This document shows positions 34,968-43,788 of a stretch of DNA of 64,000 nt, in pieces. The notes beneath the pieces were generated by a model that had not been told where the DNA came from, did not search any database, and worked only from the letters and a program-made list of their open reading frames with translations. The stretch spans positions 1 through 64,000 of the forward strand of contig NZ_DAOMOZ010000001.1 of NCBI RefSeq assembly GCF_035444585.1, written 5' to 3'. Positions within the stretch are counted from its first letter, which is position 1. The number at the start of each line of letters is the position of its first letter. This DNA comes from Agriterribacter sp035444585. Lineage in GTDB: Bacteria > Bacteroidota > Bacteroidia > Chitinophagales > Chitinophagaceae. Both the position numbers and the translations under genes were made by a program.

Positions 34968-37900
34968 CTAGAAATCAACATTTAGTTTAAACCCAAAGGG
35001 AATAGTCCAGGGTAAAATATTTTGTCTTTCAATTCCTTGTCTGAAACCTCCGACACCCGGGTCTGCCCAGAATGCTCTTTCCGGATCAATACCAATTTTA
35101 GCAGCATTCCATAGCATAATATTTCTTGCATACACAGAAAAAGTTGCATTTCTTGTAATGTTCAGCAGGTTAGGTATTCTGTAGCTTAAGGTGATTTCTC
35201 TTAATTTAATAAAGGAAGCATCGAATGTAACCTGTTTGTTGAAGCTCCAGGGATAAACATTTGTGATTGGCTGATATTCGGTGCCATCTCCGCCTAACCA
35301 TTCGTGATAGTTTCCGTCAGCATCCTGCCACACTCCGGGAACAAAAGCGCCGTCATAGCTTGTACCACCTCCCGGTAAAGCAAGTGGCAGGCCGCCTGTT
35401 TCCTCTGTATGACCGCCTACGCGCGGGAAATTACCATTTTTGGGTATAATGTACTTTTCCGGATCTGATTTTAACAGTGCAACCAGGTCTTCTTTAGACA
35501 TATTTCCCGGGATCAGGTTATCGATCTGCCGCTGAGATTTCCAGTCCGACTCACCATAACGATAAGTGAAGGACATAAATTCGCCACCGTTCCTCCAGTC
35601 AAAGCTTAAGCCCAGAGACCAGCGTTTCCAGCTAAGGGATGATTGCAGCCCCATTAAAAAGCGCGGATTGTAATTACCCACTTTTTCGTTATTGGGGTTT
35701 CCTGAACCGGATGATAACTCCTGCCACTGTGCACCACCTGATGAACCGTCCCATTCAATAATCGGCCATAAATAGTAAGGAGAATTGGGATCTTCAACTT
35801 TAGGATAGCCTCTGCTGTAAAGATTACCCAGCTGGTCACCTACAAAAGTATAGGCTCCTGCACTGGCTTCACTCCATTGGTTGAGGAAAGTAGCACCTTC
35901 ATACAGCTCTTCAAGAACAACCCTGTTGCGGCTGAAATTGGCATTCAGGTCCCAGTTCCAGTTCCCCGAACTCATTACAGTTCCTCCTAAATCAATTTCC
36001 CATCCTTTGCTTCTTAGTTTGCCCCCGTTGATCTGTTTGCTTGAGAAACCGGAAGATTCAGGCATGCTAACATTAAATATCTGGTTGGTGTTCACCATGT
36101 CGTAATACGTTATGGCAAACCTTAACCTGTTATTAAACATGTTCAAATCCAAACCACCTTCAATAGAAGTAGATATTTCGGGTTTTAATGCGGAGTTCAA
36201 TAAAACTCCTGAAATTCCTGTGGTCACCAATCCGCCCCATGAGCTTGTACCCAATACGTTATATAGTTGATATGGATCAGCGTCTTTACCGGCTTGTGCC
36301 CATCCTGCGCGCAACTTGAGCAAATTAACAGAAGCTGGTAAGTTAAATGTTGTATTTGTCAGCCAGCTTAAAGATGCTGACGGGTAAAAATACGAGCGAC
36401 TATGAGCGGGCAGGGTACTTGACCAGTCATTTCTTGCAGTGAGGTCCAGATAAACCTGGTTTTTAAAGCCGAGAGAAGCCAGACCGTATAAGCTGTAGAT
36501 GGATCTTTTCGACGCAGAGTTGCTATAATTCAGGTTGTCTCTGGCAATATTGCTGATCCGGTATAAATTAGGAACCACCAGGTTTCTTCCACCCATTGAT
36601 TCACTATGCCCTCTTGCCTGCATATAGTTTCCGCCACCGGAGATGCTGACATCAAAATCACTTACTTTCTTTTTATACGACAATAAGAAATCTGTATTTA
36701 CCTCCTGTCCAAAGCCATTGTCTATATAATATCCTCCGGTAGGGAGCGAAGTATAGCTCCATGCAATTTTTGTTTCATTGAACTGGTTGGTTGTATTCAT
36801 TGTTCCGCGAACAAATGCAGAGAACGCCTCTGAAATCTTCCAGTCAAGCTTTATATTACCAAAAAACCTGTCCCGTACAAAGCCGTTTTGAATACCATAG
36901 GCAAGAAAATAAGGGTTATTAAACTCTCCGGGAGCTGCAGAAAGCTGCTCAATGTTTTCGAGTCCGGGCTTCCAGATGCCTTTTAGATCCCTTACATCTA
37001 CATGTGGCATTGCATATACTTCCTGCAACGGATTGGCATTTCTTTCGGAAGTAAGCGGCCTGCTGTTTGAATGTGAACGAACAAAGTTTACATTGGTAGA
37101 AATGGTAAGTGCTTTTGCAATATCATAAGAGCCGGCAAAAGAAAGGCTGTTCCTGTACAGATCCTGACCAGGGATCAATCCTTTATTGCTCATGTTACTG
37201 TATGAAAAACGATAGGTGGTTTTTTCAGAAGAACCCGAAACCGACAAGTTATTGTCTGTGGTAAACCCGGTGTTCAAAAAGTTTTTCATATTGTCTTTGT
37301 ACGATACCAATTCTGTAGGAATGGAATTGCCATTGTCGTCCACCGGGCTATTCCACTGTACAGCAGTGTTTCCTTTATCTAAGGGAATTCCACCCCAGTA
37401 TGCGGAAAGCTCATCCAGTTGGAAAGGTCTTTCACCATTGGCATATTTGTAGTGAAAGTCAAGAAAACGATATGGCTTTTCCCATACATTGGATGTAGAG
37501 AATGAAACGCCAAATCCCTTACCTTTTTTTGCAGATTTAGTGGTAATTAATATTACTCCATTATTCGCCCTTGATCCATACAGTGCAGCTGCGCTGGGTC
37601 CTTTCAGTACAGACATGCTTTCGATATCATCCGGATTAATATCATTTATCGCATTGCCGTAATCTACCTTATTATTACTTCCTTTTTCGCTTACGTTGGC
37701 TATTGAGCTCTCCATTGGCACACCATCCACAACAAAAAGCGGCTGATTGTTTTTCAGTGAAAAGGCTCCCCGTATGATTACACTGATCGAAGAACCCACA
37801 CCGCTGGTTTGGTTAATTGTTACCCCGGAAACACGACCCGCCATTGACGTGAGCATACTTTCGTTAGCCACATTTGTCAGGTCTTCTCCTTTTACCTGGC

Positions 37901-38642
37901 CCACGTTATAACCAAGCGACCTTTTTTCGCGGGTAATACCGAGAGCGGTTACTACAACTCCCTCCAGTTCCTGTACATTCGACGCCAGCACGATATTGAT
38001 TTGGCTTTTTCCGTCAACTGCCACTTCCCGGGTGGCATAACCCACCGAACTGATTACCAGTATAGCTGAAGCGCTGGCTACGTTCAGCGAAAAATTTCCA
38101 TCATTATCCGTATTGGTGGCGTTCGATGTTCCTTTCTCACTTACTGTTGCGCCTGCAATACCCCCGTTTTCATCACTTACCCTGCCCCTTACGGAAAAGT
38201 CGGCGGCAGCAGCATCAGTACTGATCAGGGCAGCGGGAACAGCAAAATTTTCTTCCCGATTTTTTAATACGGCCTGTTTTATAACGTATACTTCCTTAAC
38301 TTTTTCAAACATCAATCCTGCAGGGGGAAGCACTTTGTTCAATACAACGTCGGGATCGCTTTGTTGGGAAGCATCCAGCACATCGTAATTTACGCTCACC
38401 GATCTGAGGGCATTTGATTCGTAGCTGTAATAGATGTTTTGATACGTTTTTTTAAATTCATGCATAAATTCCTGCAGGGAAGTTGTTTTCAGATCGCTTC
38501 CCGCGGGGTTGGTTTTGTTTACTGGGGTGGGGGAAAGTGCGGCTATATCCTGCGCCCATACCCCTGTTACGGCAAGTAAAAACAATACGGCCGTTAACAT
38601 TGTCCCTAAGCAGCGTTTTGAAAAAGATGGTTTTCTTTTCAT
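34968..38642 (-). CDS. SusC/RagA TonB-linked outer-membrane transporter with STN domain
   Basis: A 1224-residue TonB-dependent channel. After the signal peptide there is a Secretin/TonB N-terminal (STN) domain at about 45-125, then a carboxypeptidase regulatory-like beta-sandwich (FSVRGRVSDENGGIAGATVSEKG), then the plug (EGVVVTALGITREKRSLGY...LFVVDGVPM...GSRANNGVILITTKSAKKGKG) and a 22-strand barrel ending in an aromatic-rich strand (FGFKLNVDF). The STN domain contacts an inner-membrane anti-sigma factor, in agreement with the FecR gene overlapping its start by 4 bp. The substrate is unknown. Confidence 0.95.
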   Translation of the reverse strand: MKRKPSFSKRCLGTMLTAVLFLLAVTGVWAQDIAALSPTPVNKTNPAGSDLKTTSLQEFMHEFKKTYQNIYYSYESNALRSVSVNYDVLDASQQSDPDVVLNKVLPPAGLMFEKVKEVYVIKQAVLKNREENFAVPAALISTDAAAADFSVRGRVSDENGGIAGATVSEKGTSNATNTDNDGNFSLNVASASAILVISSVGYATREVAVDGKSQINIVLASNVQELEGVVVTALGITREKRSLGYNVGQVKGEDLTNVANESMLTSMAGRVSGVTINQTSGVGSSISVIIRGAFSLKNNQPLFVVDGVPMESSIANVSEKGSNNKVDYGNAINDINPDDIESMSVLKGPSAAALYGSRANNGVILITTKSAKKGKGFGVSFSTSNVWEKPYRFLDFHYKYANGERPFQLDELSAYWGGIPLDKGNTAVQWNSPVDDNGNSIPTELVSYKDNMKNFLNTGFTTDNNLSVSGSSEKTTYRFSYSNMSNKGLIPGQDLYRNSLSFAGSYDIAKALTISTNVNFVRSHSNSRPLTSERNANPLQEVYAMPHVDVRDLKGIWKPGLENIEQLSAAPGEFNNPYFLAYGIQNGFVRDRFFGNIKLDWKISEAFSAFVRGTMNTTNQFNETKIAWSYTSLPTGGYYIDNGFGQEVNTDFLLSYKKKVSDFDVSISGGGNYMQARGHSESMGGRNLVVPNLYRISNIARDNLNYSNSASKRSIYSLYGLASLGFKNQVYLDLTARNDWSSTLPAHSRSYFYPSASLSWLTNTTFNLPASVNLLKLRAGWAQAGKDADPYQLYNVLGTSSWGGLVTTGISGVLLNSALKPEISTSIEGGLDLNMFNNRLRFAITYYDMVNTNQIFNVSMPESSGFSSKQINGGKLRSKGWEIDLGGTVMSSGNWNWDLNANFSRNRVVLEELYEGATFLNQWSEASAGAYTFVGDQLGNLYSRGYPKVEDPNSPYYLWPIIEWDGSSGGAQWQELSSGSGNPNNEKVGNYNPRFLMGLQSSLSWKRWSLGLSFDWRNGGEFMSFTYRYGESDWKSQRQIDNLIPGNMSKEDLVALLKSDPEKYIIPKNGNFPRVGGHTEETGGLPLALPGGGTSYDGAFVPGVWQDADGNYHEWLGGDGTEYQPITNVYPWSFNKQVTFDASFIKLREITLSYRIPNLLNITRNATFSVYARNIMLWNAAKIGIDPERAFWADPGVGGFRQGIERQNILPWTIPFGFKLNVDF

Positions 38643-39703
38643 AACTGTTTTGATTGAGGGTTAATAATGATTAATTGTTGATTTTGTGTTTGTATGCTGA
38701 TGTTTAAGGTTTTTTCTATTACCTGTATCAATGTTGAGAAATCATTAACCGATACTACCGCGGTGATCATAAGCTGTTTTTGCGCTTCGGAGGAGAAAAC
38801 CATTTCCATTCCATAGTATTCTTTAATAAGCCGGGCAACGGTTACCAGGTTGGTTTCCTCAAAATGCCATTCGTCTAATTTCCATGCAGCAGTATATAAG
38901 CTGGTGTCGGCCCTGGCAGTGATCAGCTCATTGTTGACGGTGTCTACATTGAGCGTATAGCCGGCCTGCATATACACCGTTTTTCTTTTATTTTTTTCAA
39001 GCGTTACATTCACTTTGCCACTGGTGAGTACTACGTCGGTGGCCCTGGTACGGGCATTTACATTGAACTCTGTTCCGGTTACATAAATTTTCAACTGGTT
39101 GGCATGTACAATAAAAGGAGTGAGGCTCGCCGTTCTTTTTACGCGGAAATAGGCATTGCCTTGCAGAAAAATTTCCCTTACGGAAGCTGTTGCAAAATCG
39201 CTGTTGTACCGCAGGGAAGAATTGCCATTGAGGACAACTGCCGAACTATCGGGCAGCATTATCTTTTTTACTTCCTTTAAGTCTGTTTTTTGCAATACCA
39301 TGGCAACAGCCGCTGTTTGTTCAGGGATATGAAAAGGGAAAAAAATGCTTATGGTAACAAGCGCCATTGCTGCTGCGGCCAATACCCACCATCTGCTTCT
39401 TTTGCGGGAGGGGGCTGTTCCAATGGCTTTATGGGATAAGCTGATCTGCTGAAAGATATTATCTCTCAGTGCCTGTTTTTCGCTTTGCGATAAAAAAGGG
39501 ATATGAAACCCGGTTTCAGCCAGATGCTGTACAAGCTTAAAAGCATTGGTAATGGCTATTTGCTGATGGGGGTGGTTTTGGGCATATGATTTCCAGTACA
39601 GCTCGGTTTCATCATCGGGCAGCAGCACCCATTGCTGAAAATATTCATCTGCAGCAAATTCCTCTTCCGTAAAGCCCCGGTAATATGCACCCTCCTGTTT
39701 CAT
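38639..39703 (-). CDS. FecR family anti-sigma factor
   Basis: A 354-residue inner-membrane protein; I start at the ATG at 39703, since the frame open to 39733 adds ten atypical residues. Residues 1-85 form the cytoplasmic sigma-binding part. A membrane helix follows (WWVLAAAAMALVTISIFF, about 105-122), and then a periplasmic FecR domain (MLPDSSAVVLNGNSSLRYNSDF, FLQGNAYFRVKR) and a C-terminal STN-like end (IQVIEKTLNISIQTQNQQLII). It relays transporter occupancy to an ECF sigma factor. No ECF sigma gene is next to it: the next gene upstream is guaB. Confidence 0.92.
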   Translation of the reverse strand: MKQEGAYYRGFTEEEFAADEYFQQWVLLPDDETELYWKSYAQNHPHQQIAITNAFKLVQHLAETGFHIPFLSQSEKQALRDNIFQQISLSHKAIGTAPSRKRSRWWVLAAAAMALVTISIFFPFHIPEQTAAVAMVLQKTDLKEVKKIMLPDSSAVVLNGNSSLRYNSDFATASVREIFLQGNAYFRVKRTASLTPFIVHANQLKIYVTGTEFNVNARTRATDVVLTSGKVNVTLEKNKRKTVYMQAGYTLNVDTVNNELITARADTSLYTAAWKLDEWHFEETNLVTVARLIKEYYGMEMVFSSEAQKQLMITAVVSVNDFSTLIQVIEKTLNISIQTQNQQLIIINPQSKQL

Positions 39704-39788
39704 TATCACTAAGAGAGGAGAGCAGGAAAACATATACTCAATGGCAGGGAAAGAAATTTTTACAGCAGGGAGCGGATTGTAGGGTACA

Positions 39789-39881
39789 GGTTACATGTTG
39801 TTGTTTCAGGTTTGTGCGTTTCAGGCTGCAAGTTGGCTGTACGTGGCACCTTGTAACATGCCCGCCCTGTAACTTGTAACC
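39789..39881. repeat. Degenerate heptamer array
   Basis: About thirteen heptamer-like units between fecR and guaB, mostly in phase from 39819 on: TTTCAGG, CTGCAAG, TTGGCTG, TACGTGG, CACCTTG, TAACATG, CCCGCCC, TGTAACT, TGTAACC. No gene is seen in this 192-bp gap. Confidence 0.5.
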
Positions 39882-39895
39882 TGCAGGCACAAGCA

Positions 39896-41389
39896 TCACC
39901 TCGTATAATTCGGAGCTTCCCTGGTAATTTCTATGTCGTGGGCATGGCTTTCATTCATCCCGGCATTGGTTATTTTAATGAACTGTGCTTTTTGCAGTGC
40001 TGCAATATCAACAGCTCCGCAATAACCCATTCCCGACCTTAATCCGCCTGTATACTGGTATACGATCTCGCTCAGGTTACCCTTAAATGCCACCCGGCCT
40101 TCAATGCCTTCCGGTACATATTTTTTTATATCATCTTCCACATCCTGGAAATAGCGGTCACCGCTTCCCTGTCCCATTGCACCCAGGGAGCCCATACCCC
40201 GGTACTGCTTAAACTTCCGGCCTTCATATATAATAGTATCGCCGGGGCTTTCTTCTGTTCCCGCAAAAACGCTTCCCATCATTACTGCACCCGCGCCAGC
40301 TGCCAGTGCTTTTACCATATCTCCTGTATAGCGTATGCCGCCGTCGGCAATGAGCGGTATATTCAATTTGTGAAGTACGGAAGCCGCTTCCATAATAGCC
40401 GTAATTTGAGGAACGCCTGCACCGGCAACGATCCGGGTGGTGCATATAGAACCCGGACCGATACCTACCTTTACAGCATCTGCTCCTGCTTCAGCCAGGG
40501 CTTTGGCGCCTGCTGCCGTTCCGATATTGCCGGCAATGACCTGTAATTTTTTAAAATTCTTTTTCAACTTTCTTAGTGATTCAATGACTTTTGCACTATG
40601 CCCGTGGGCACTGTCTAAACATACCACGTCTACACCTATCTGCTGTAAAGCAGCCGCTCTGTCCATCAGGTCGGCAGTTATACCCAGGGCAGCGCCGGTA
40701 AGCAAACGGCCAAAACTGTCTTTTACCGCATTGGGATGACTTTGCAATTGCAAAATATCACGGTAGGTAACGAGTCCTGTTAATTGCCCGTTTTTATTTA
40801 CCACCGGCAGTTTTTCAATTTTATACTGGCTGAGTATTTTTTTGGCCTTGGTAAGGTCTGTTCCTTCGGGGGCCGTGATCAGGTTTTCCGTTGTCATTAC
40901 TTCACTCACCTTTTTCTTCAGGGAAGTTTCAAAACGAAGGTCACGGTTGGTAAGAATACCTACGAGTTTTTTATCAACATCTATGATCGGGATTCCTCCT
41001 ATCTTGTTTTCCCGCATCAGCTTCAATGCATCTCCAATAGTAGCATCTACCTGCAGGGTTATGGGATCAAGGATCAGCCCGCTTTCGCTGCGCTTTACTT
41101 TTCGTACCTGTTCAACCTGCCTTTCAATTGTCATGTTTTTATGGAGAATTCCCAGTCCGCCCTCCCTGGCCAACGCTATGGCAAGATCTGCTTCTGTTAC
41201 GGTATCCATGGCTGCAGAAAGCAGCGGTATGTTCAGTACAATGTTTTTGGTGAGCTTTGTACTGATACTTACTTCGCGTGGAAGCACCTGCGAATAAGCC
41301 GGCATAAGCAGCACATCATCGAAGGTTAAACCTTCACCAAAAAATTTTTGAGGGAATTTGTTTTTAGCGGAGTTGATTATTGTTGCCAT
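39896..41389 (-). CDS. guaB: IMP dehydrogenase
   Basis: A 497-residue enzyme that oxidises IMP to XMP, the committed step of GTP synthesis. Two CBS domains lie at about 95-205 inside the TIM barrel. The active-site loop is GPGSICTTR with Cys316, and the flap carries the usual RGMGSLGAM segment, preceded by YEGRKFKQYRG. The C-terminal GLRSGMGYCGA motif is also present. I start at the ATG at 41389; a TTG two codons earlier exists. A promoter ends only 3 bp upstream of the ATG, so the transcript is probably nearly leaderless. Confidence 0.97.
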   Translation of the reverse strand: MATIINSAKNKFPQKFFGEGLTFDDVLLMPAYSQVLPREVSISTKLTKNIVLNIPLLSAAMDTVTEADLAIALAREGGLGILHKNMTIERQVEQVRKVKRSESGLILDPITLQVDATIGDALKLMRENKIGGIPIIDVDKKLVGILTNRDLRFETSLKKKVSEVMTTENLITAPEGTDLTKAKKILSQYKIEKLPVVNKNGQLTGLVTYRDILQLQSHPNAVKDSFGRLLTGAALGITADLMDRAAALQQIGVDVVCLDSAHGHSAKVIESLRKLKKNFKKLQVIAGNIGTAAGAKALAEAGADAVKVGIGPGSICTTRIVAGAGVPQITAIMEAASVLHKLNIPLIADGGIRYTGDMVKALAAGAGAVMMGSVFAGTEESPGDTIIYEGRKFKQYRGMGSLGAMGQGSGDRYFQDVEDDIKKYVPEGIEGRVAFKGNLSEIVYQYTGGLRSGMGYCGAVDIAALQKAQFIKITNAGMNESHAHDIEITREAPNYTR

Positions 41390-41392
41390 GTG

Positions 41393-41425
41393 CAAAGATA
41401 GGGGAGAGGATAAATAGCTTCCAAA
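41393..41425 (-). promoter_or_regulatory. guaB promoter, near-leaderless
   Basis: Minus strand: TTTG (41422-41425), 21-bp spacer, TATCTTTG (41393-41400). The -7 box is only 3 bp from the guaB ATG at 41387-41389, so transcription would start about at the A of the start codon. Confidence 0.65.
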
Positions 41426-41436
41426 TTTTGTTGCCC

Positions 41437-42537
41437 TTATAAAAGTTTATATATTTTCCCCGGCAGGCAGGTTATTATACCCTGCAGTTCAAGGTTCAAT
41501 ATAGCAGCGGCAATCATGCTGCTGCTAAAGCCGCAACCGGGGGTGATCTCATCAATGGAGGCGGTTTCTTTTTCCCGGATGATTTGCAGGATCGCTTGTT
41601 CATGCGGCGTCAGTTCTGTGAACAATTCCTTCTGCATTACCTTTTTCTTTTCAGGAGCGCCCGACCAGTTCATGAACTGCAGGATATCCGTTGCCGATGT
41701 AATTAAAGCCGCTTTATTGCTCCTGATCAGGTAATTGCAGCCTGTGCTTTTGCTATCCGTTGCCCTCCCGGGGAGCGCAAACACATCCTTGTTATAGTTA
41801 TTGGCCAGTTCTGCTGTTATCATGCTTCCCCCGTTGATATTGGTTTCAATAACTACAGTAGCATCAGAAATACCCGCCACAATGCGGTTCCTTTTTGGAA
41901 AATTTTGTTTATCCGGTTTGGTGCCCGACATGAAATCTGTAAGCAGCCCGCCATTTACCGTCATTTCTTTTGCGAGTATTTTATTGGCGGCAGGATAAAT
42001 GCGGTCGAGCCCATGGGCGAGCACCCCAATGGTGAATAATTTGTTTTTTAGCGCGCACCGGTGTGCCAAAGCATCTATGCCGTAAGCCAGCCCGCTCACG
42101 ATAACCACGTCATTTTGAGCTAAATCTTCAATTATCCTGCAGGTCATTTCTTTACCGTATTCGGTGTGATTGCGGGAACCGATGACGGATATGACCCTGT
42201 TCTGGTTTAGATTGGCGTTCCCCTTGTAATATAAAAGAGAAGGCGCATCATAGCAATGCAATAAACGCTTCGGGTAGGTTGTGTCTATTTGTGTGAGCGT
42301 TGCTATTTTGTATTTCTCAATGAAGCGAAGTTCTTCTTCCGCTCTGCTGAAGGCATTAAATGTTTTGATGCTTTTTGACCGGATAATGCCTATTCCGGGA
42401 AACTTATCAAGGAGGGATTTGCGGGCTGCAAAAATACTTTCTGCACTGCCAAAATGCTGTAACAATGCTTTTGCATGCACATCGCCAATATGCGGAACCA
42501 TGGTTAGCGCAATATGGTAAAGAAGATCGCTTTGCAT
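41437..42537 (-). CDS. dprA: DNA-processing protein DprA
   Basis: A 366-residue cytoplasmic protein that protects incoming single-stranded DNA and loads RecA during natural transformation. It has an N-terminal helix-hairpin-helix region (1-70), the Rossmann core (NRVISVIGSRNHTEYG, IVSGLAYGIDALAHR, GGLLTDFMSGTKPDKQNFPKRNRIVAGIS) and a C-terminal winged-helix (about 300-366). The gene is on its own, 47 bp upstream of the guaB start and after the triple-hairpin region. No other competence genes are nearby. Confidence 0.95.
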   Translation of the reverse strand: MQSDLLYHIALTMVPHIGDVHAKALLQHFGSAESIFAARKSLLDKFPGIGIIRSKSIKTFNAFSRAEEELRFIEKYKIATLTQIDTTYPKRLLHCYDAPSLLYYKGNANLNQNRVISVIGSRNHTEYGKEMTCRIIEDLAQNDVVIVSGLAYGIDALAHRCALKNKLFTIGVLAHGLDRIYPAANKILAKEMTVNGGLLTDFMSGTKPDKQNFPKRNRIVAGISDATVVIETNINGGSMITAELANNYNKDVFALPGRATDSKSTGCNYLIRSNKAALITSATDILQFMNWSGAPEKKKVMQKELFTELTPHEQAILQIIREKETASIDEITPGCGFSSSMIAAAILNLELQGIITCLPGKIYKLL

Positions 42538-42610
42538 ATGTGCAGGCGGTGGTGTTGTTCAAAAATTTTACACGGTCATAAAAAGAAGTATCGCGGGAAC
42601 AAAATACTAT

Positions 42611-42690
42611 AAAAAACCCCCTCCCGATAAATCGGGGGAGGGGCACTAATCTTTTAACCGTTAACCATTAAACCTTATCCTATGAAAAGC
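42611..42690 (-). repeat. Hairpin-plus-box unit A (possible small RNA or attenuator)
   Basis: Plus strand: A-run, imperfect GC hairpin (42617-42643; arms end in GAT/ATC), then ATCCTATGAAAA at 42677-42688. Read on the minus strand the hairpin is followed by TTTTTT, as in a terminator. It resembles units B and C in layout but not in hairpin sequence. Together they take up much of the gene-free 42538-43174 gap. Confidence 0.55.
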
Positions 42691-42853
42691 CGAATTTAAA
42701 TCGTTTTTTTAATTTAAGTATTTATACGGCGTAAATTTTTTTCTTTTCTGGCTGCCGTAGCCGGCAAAGCGTCATTTTATGGTTGCGATAGTGTTGAGAA
42801 TCAATGTTATGACCAACTTAAGGGGGAATTTTTTTTATTAACGGAGATCATAT

Positions 42854-42912
42854 AAAAAAAGGGCTGGATGGAAATCCTGCCCCGTTTCTAAATCCAATAT
42901 CCTATGAAAAAC
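42854..42912 (-). repeat. Hairpin-plus-box unit B
   Basis: A-run of seven, hairpin GGGC-t-GGAT/ATCC-t-GCCC with a GGAA loop (42861-42882), then the box ATCCTATGAAAA at 42899-42910. On the minus strand the hairpin ends in seven T. It differs from unit C by a single base change or indel over about 59 nt. Confidence 0.65.
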
Positions 42913-43068
42913 CAATAATGAGACCAATATTATACTGCAAACGTTGCACAACACATTAATTTTATTTTAAAAAAAGCAAATATTTGAAAGGAAAGGCGGT
43001 GGCAGGTTGCTAAATTTGGATGTTCTGGAAGAGAGGAATTAAAAAGAGTGTCCGAAAAATGGGTTAAT

Positions 43069-43127
43069 AAAAAAAGGGCTGGATGGAAATCCTGCCCCGT
43101 TTTAAATCCAATATCCTATGAAAAACC
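43069..43127 (-). repeat. Hairpin-plus-box unit C
   Basis: Same layout as unit B: A-run of seven, hairpin 43076-43097, box ATCCTATGAAAA at 43113-43124. It lies 48 bp after the thioredoxin-like gene, so its minus-strand hairpin could also end that gene's transcript. B and C start 215 bp apart. Confidence 0.65.
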
Positions 43128-43174
43128 GGACATATAACGATATATCCGATTTTTATATTGTTGCAAACAAAAAA

Positions 43175-43753
43175 TTATTTCCAGGTTTGAACAAAATTTT
43201 TTCTGTATTGTTCAAAAGGTGTTTTACCGTAATGGCCCTCGCCAAAATATTTCAAAATCAGCTCCATGTCAGGCGGCTTTAAATAACCGGGAATTACCTG
43301 GGGCGCCGAACCGTCGGCGGGTAAAATAACTGTAGAGGGATAAGAAAGTTGTCCGCCGGTTAACAGGATAGCATAATCATTTACCCGGTAATTTTCATTG
43401 TATTTATATTGTCTTCCGCGCCAGGTAAGTATTTCCTTCGTTTCTGCATTTAATTTGACCGGATAAAAGTTTTTGTGAACATATTGAATAACATGGGCGT
43501 TTGTATAGGTGTTCCTGTCCATTACCTTACACCAGCCACACCAATCGGTATACAGGTCTATAACAATGGCTTTTTTTTGGGAAGCAATTTTAGCTTCCGC
43601 TTCAGCAAGTGTTAGCCATTGCAGCTTCTCATTTTCTGCAGGGTTGATTATAGTTGTATCTGTTGTATAATCAAAAGGGATGCCTGCAGGCGTGTTCATG
43701 CCATATAGCAGGATACTGGTAGCAACACAAAGAAAAATGCCGGATATTTGCAT
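43175..43753 (-). CDS. Exported thioredoxin-fold protein
   Basis: A 192-residue protein from the ATG at 43753 (frame open to 43786, but the -7 box at 43773-43780 would then be inside the gene). The N-terminal hydrophobic stretch (QISGIFLCVATSILLYG) exports it. The thioredoxin core has DLYTDWCGWCKVMDR with the CGWC redox pair at 72-75, then FYPVKLNAET and the cis-Pro region YPSTVILPADG. It may reduce disulfides or act in cytochrome c maturation. The partner is not visible. Confidence 0.88.
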   Translation of the reverse strand: MQISGIFLCVATSILLYGMNTPAGIPFDYTTDTTIINPAENEKLQWLTLAEAEAKIASQKKAIVIDLYTDWCGWCKVMDRNTYTNAHVIQYVHKNFYPVKLNAETKEILTWRGRQYKYNENYRVNDYAILLTGGQLSYPSTVILPADGSAPQVIPGYLKPPDMELILKYFGEGHYGKTPFEQYRKNFVQTWK

Positions 43754-43772
43754 TTTGATTCGTTTATTTTTA

Positions 43773-43780
43773 CAAATATA
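43773..43780 (-). promoter_or_regulatory. -7 element of the thioredoxin-like gene
   Basis: Minus strand TATATTTG, a perfect -7 match, about 13 nt from transcription start to the ATG at 43753. It decides the start of the gene. It lies only 8 bp from the divergent ubiX start. Confidence 0.55.
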
Positions 43781-43788
43781 ACTCACAA

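Noticed and set aside
43125..43300. MKNRTYN-type open frame starting at the ATG in unit C box
   Set aside because: It runs antisense into the thioredoxin-like gene, and the same ATG in units A and B is followed by stop codons within 5 codons. Not a gene.
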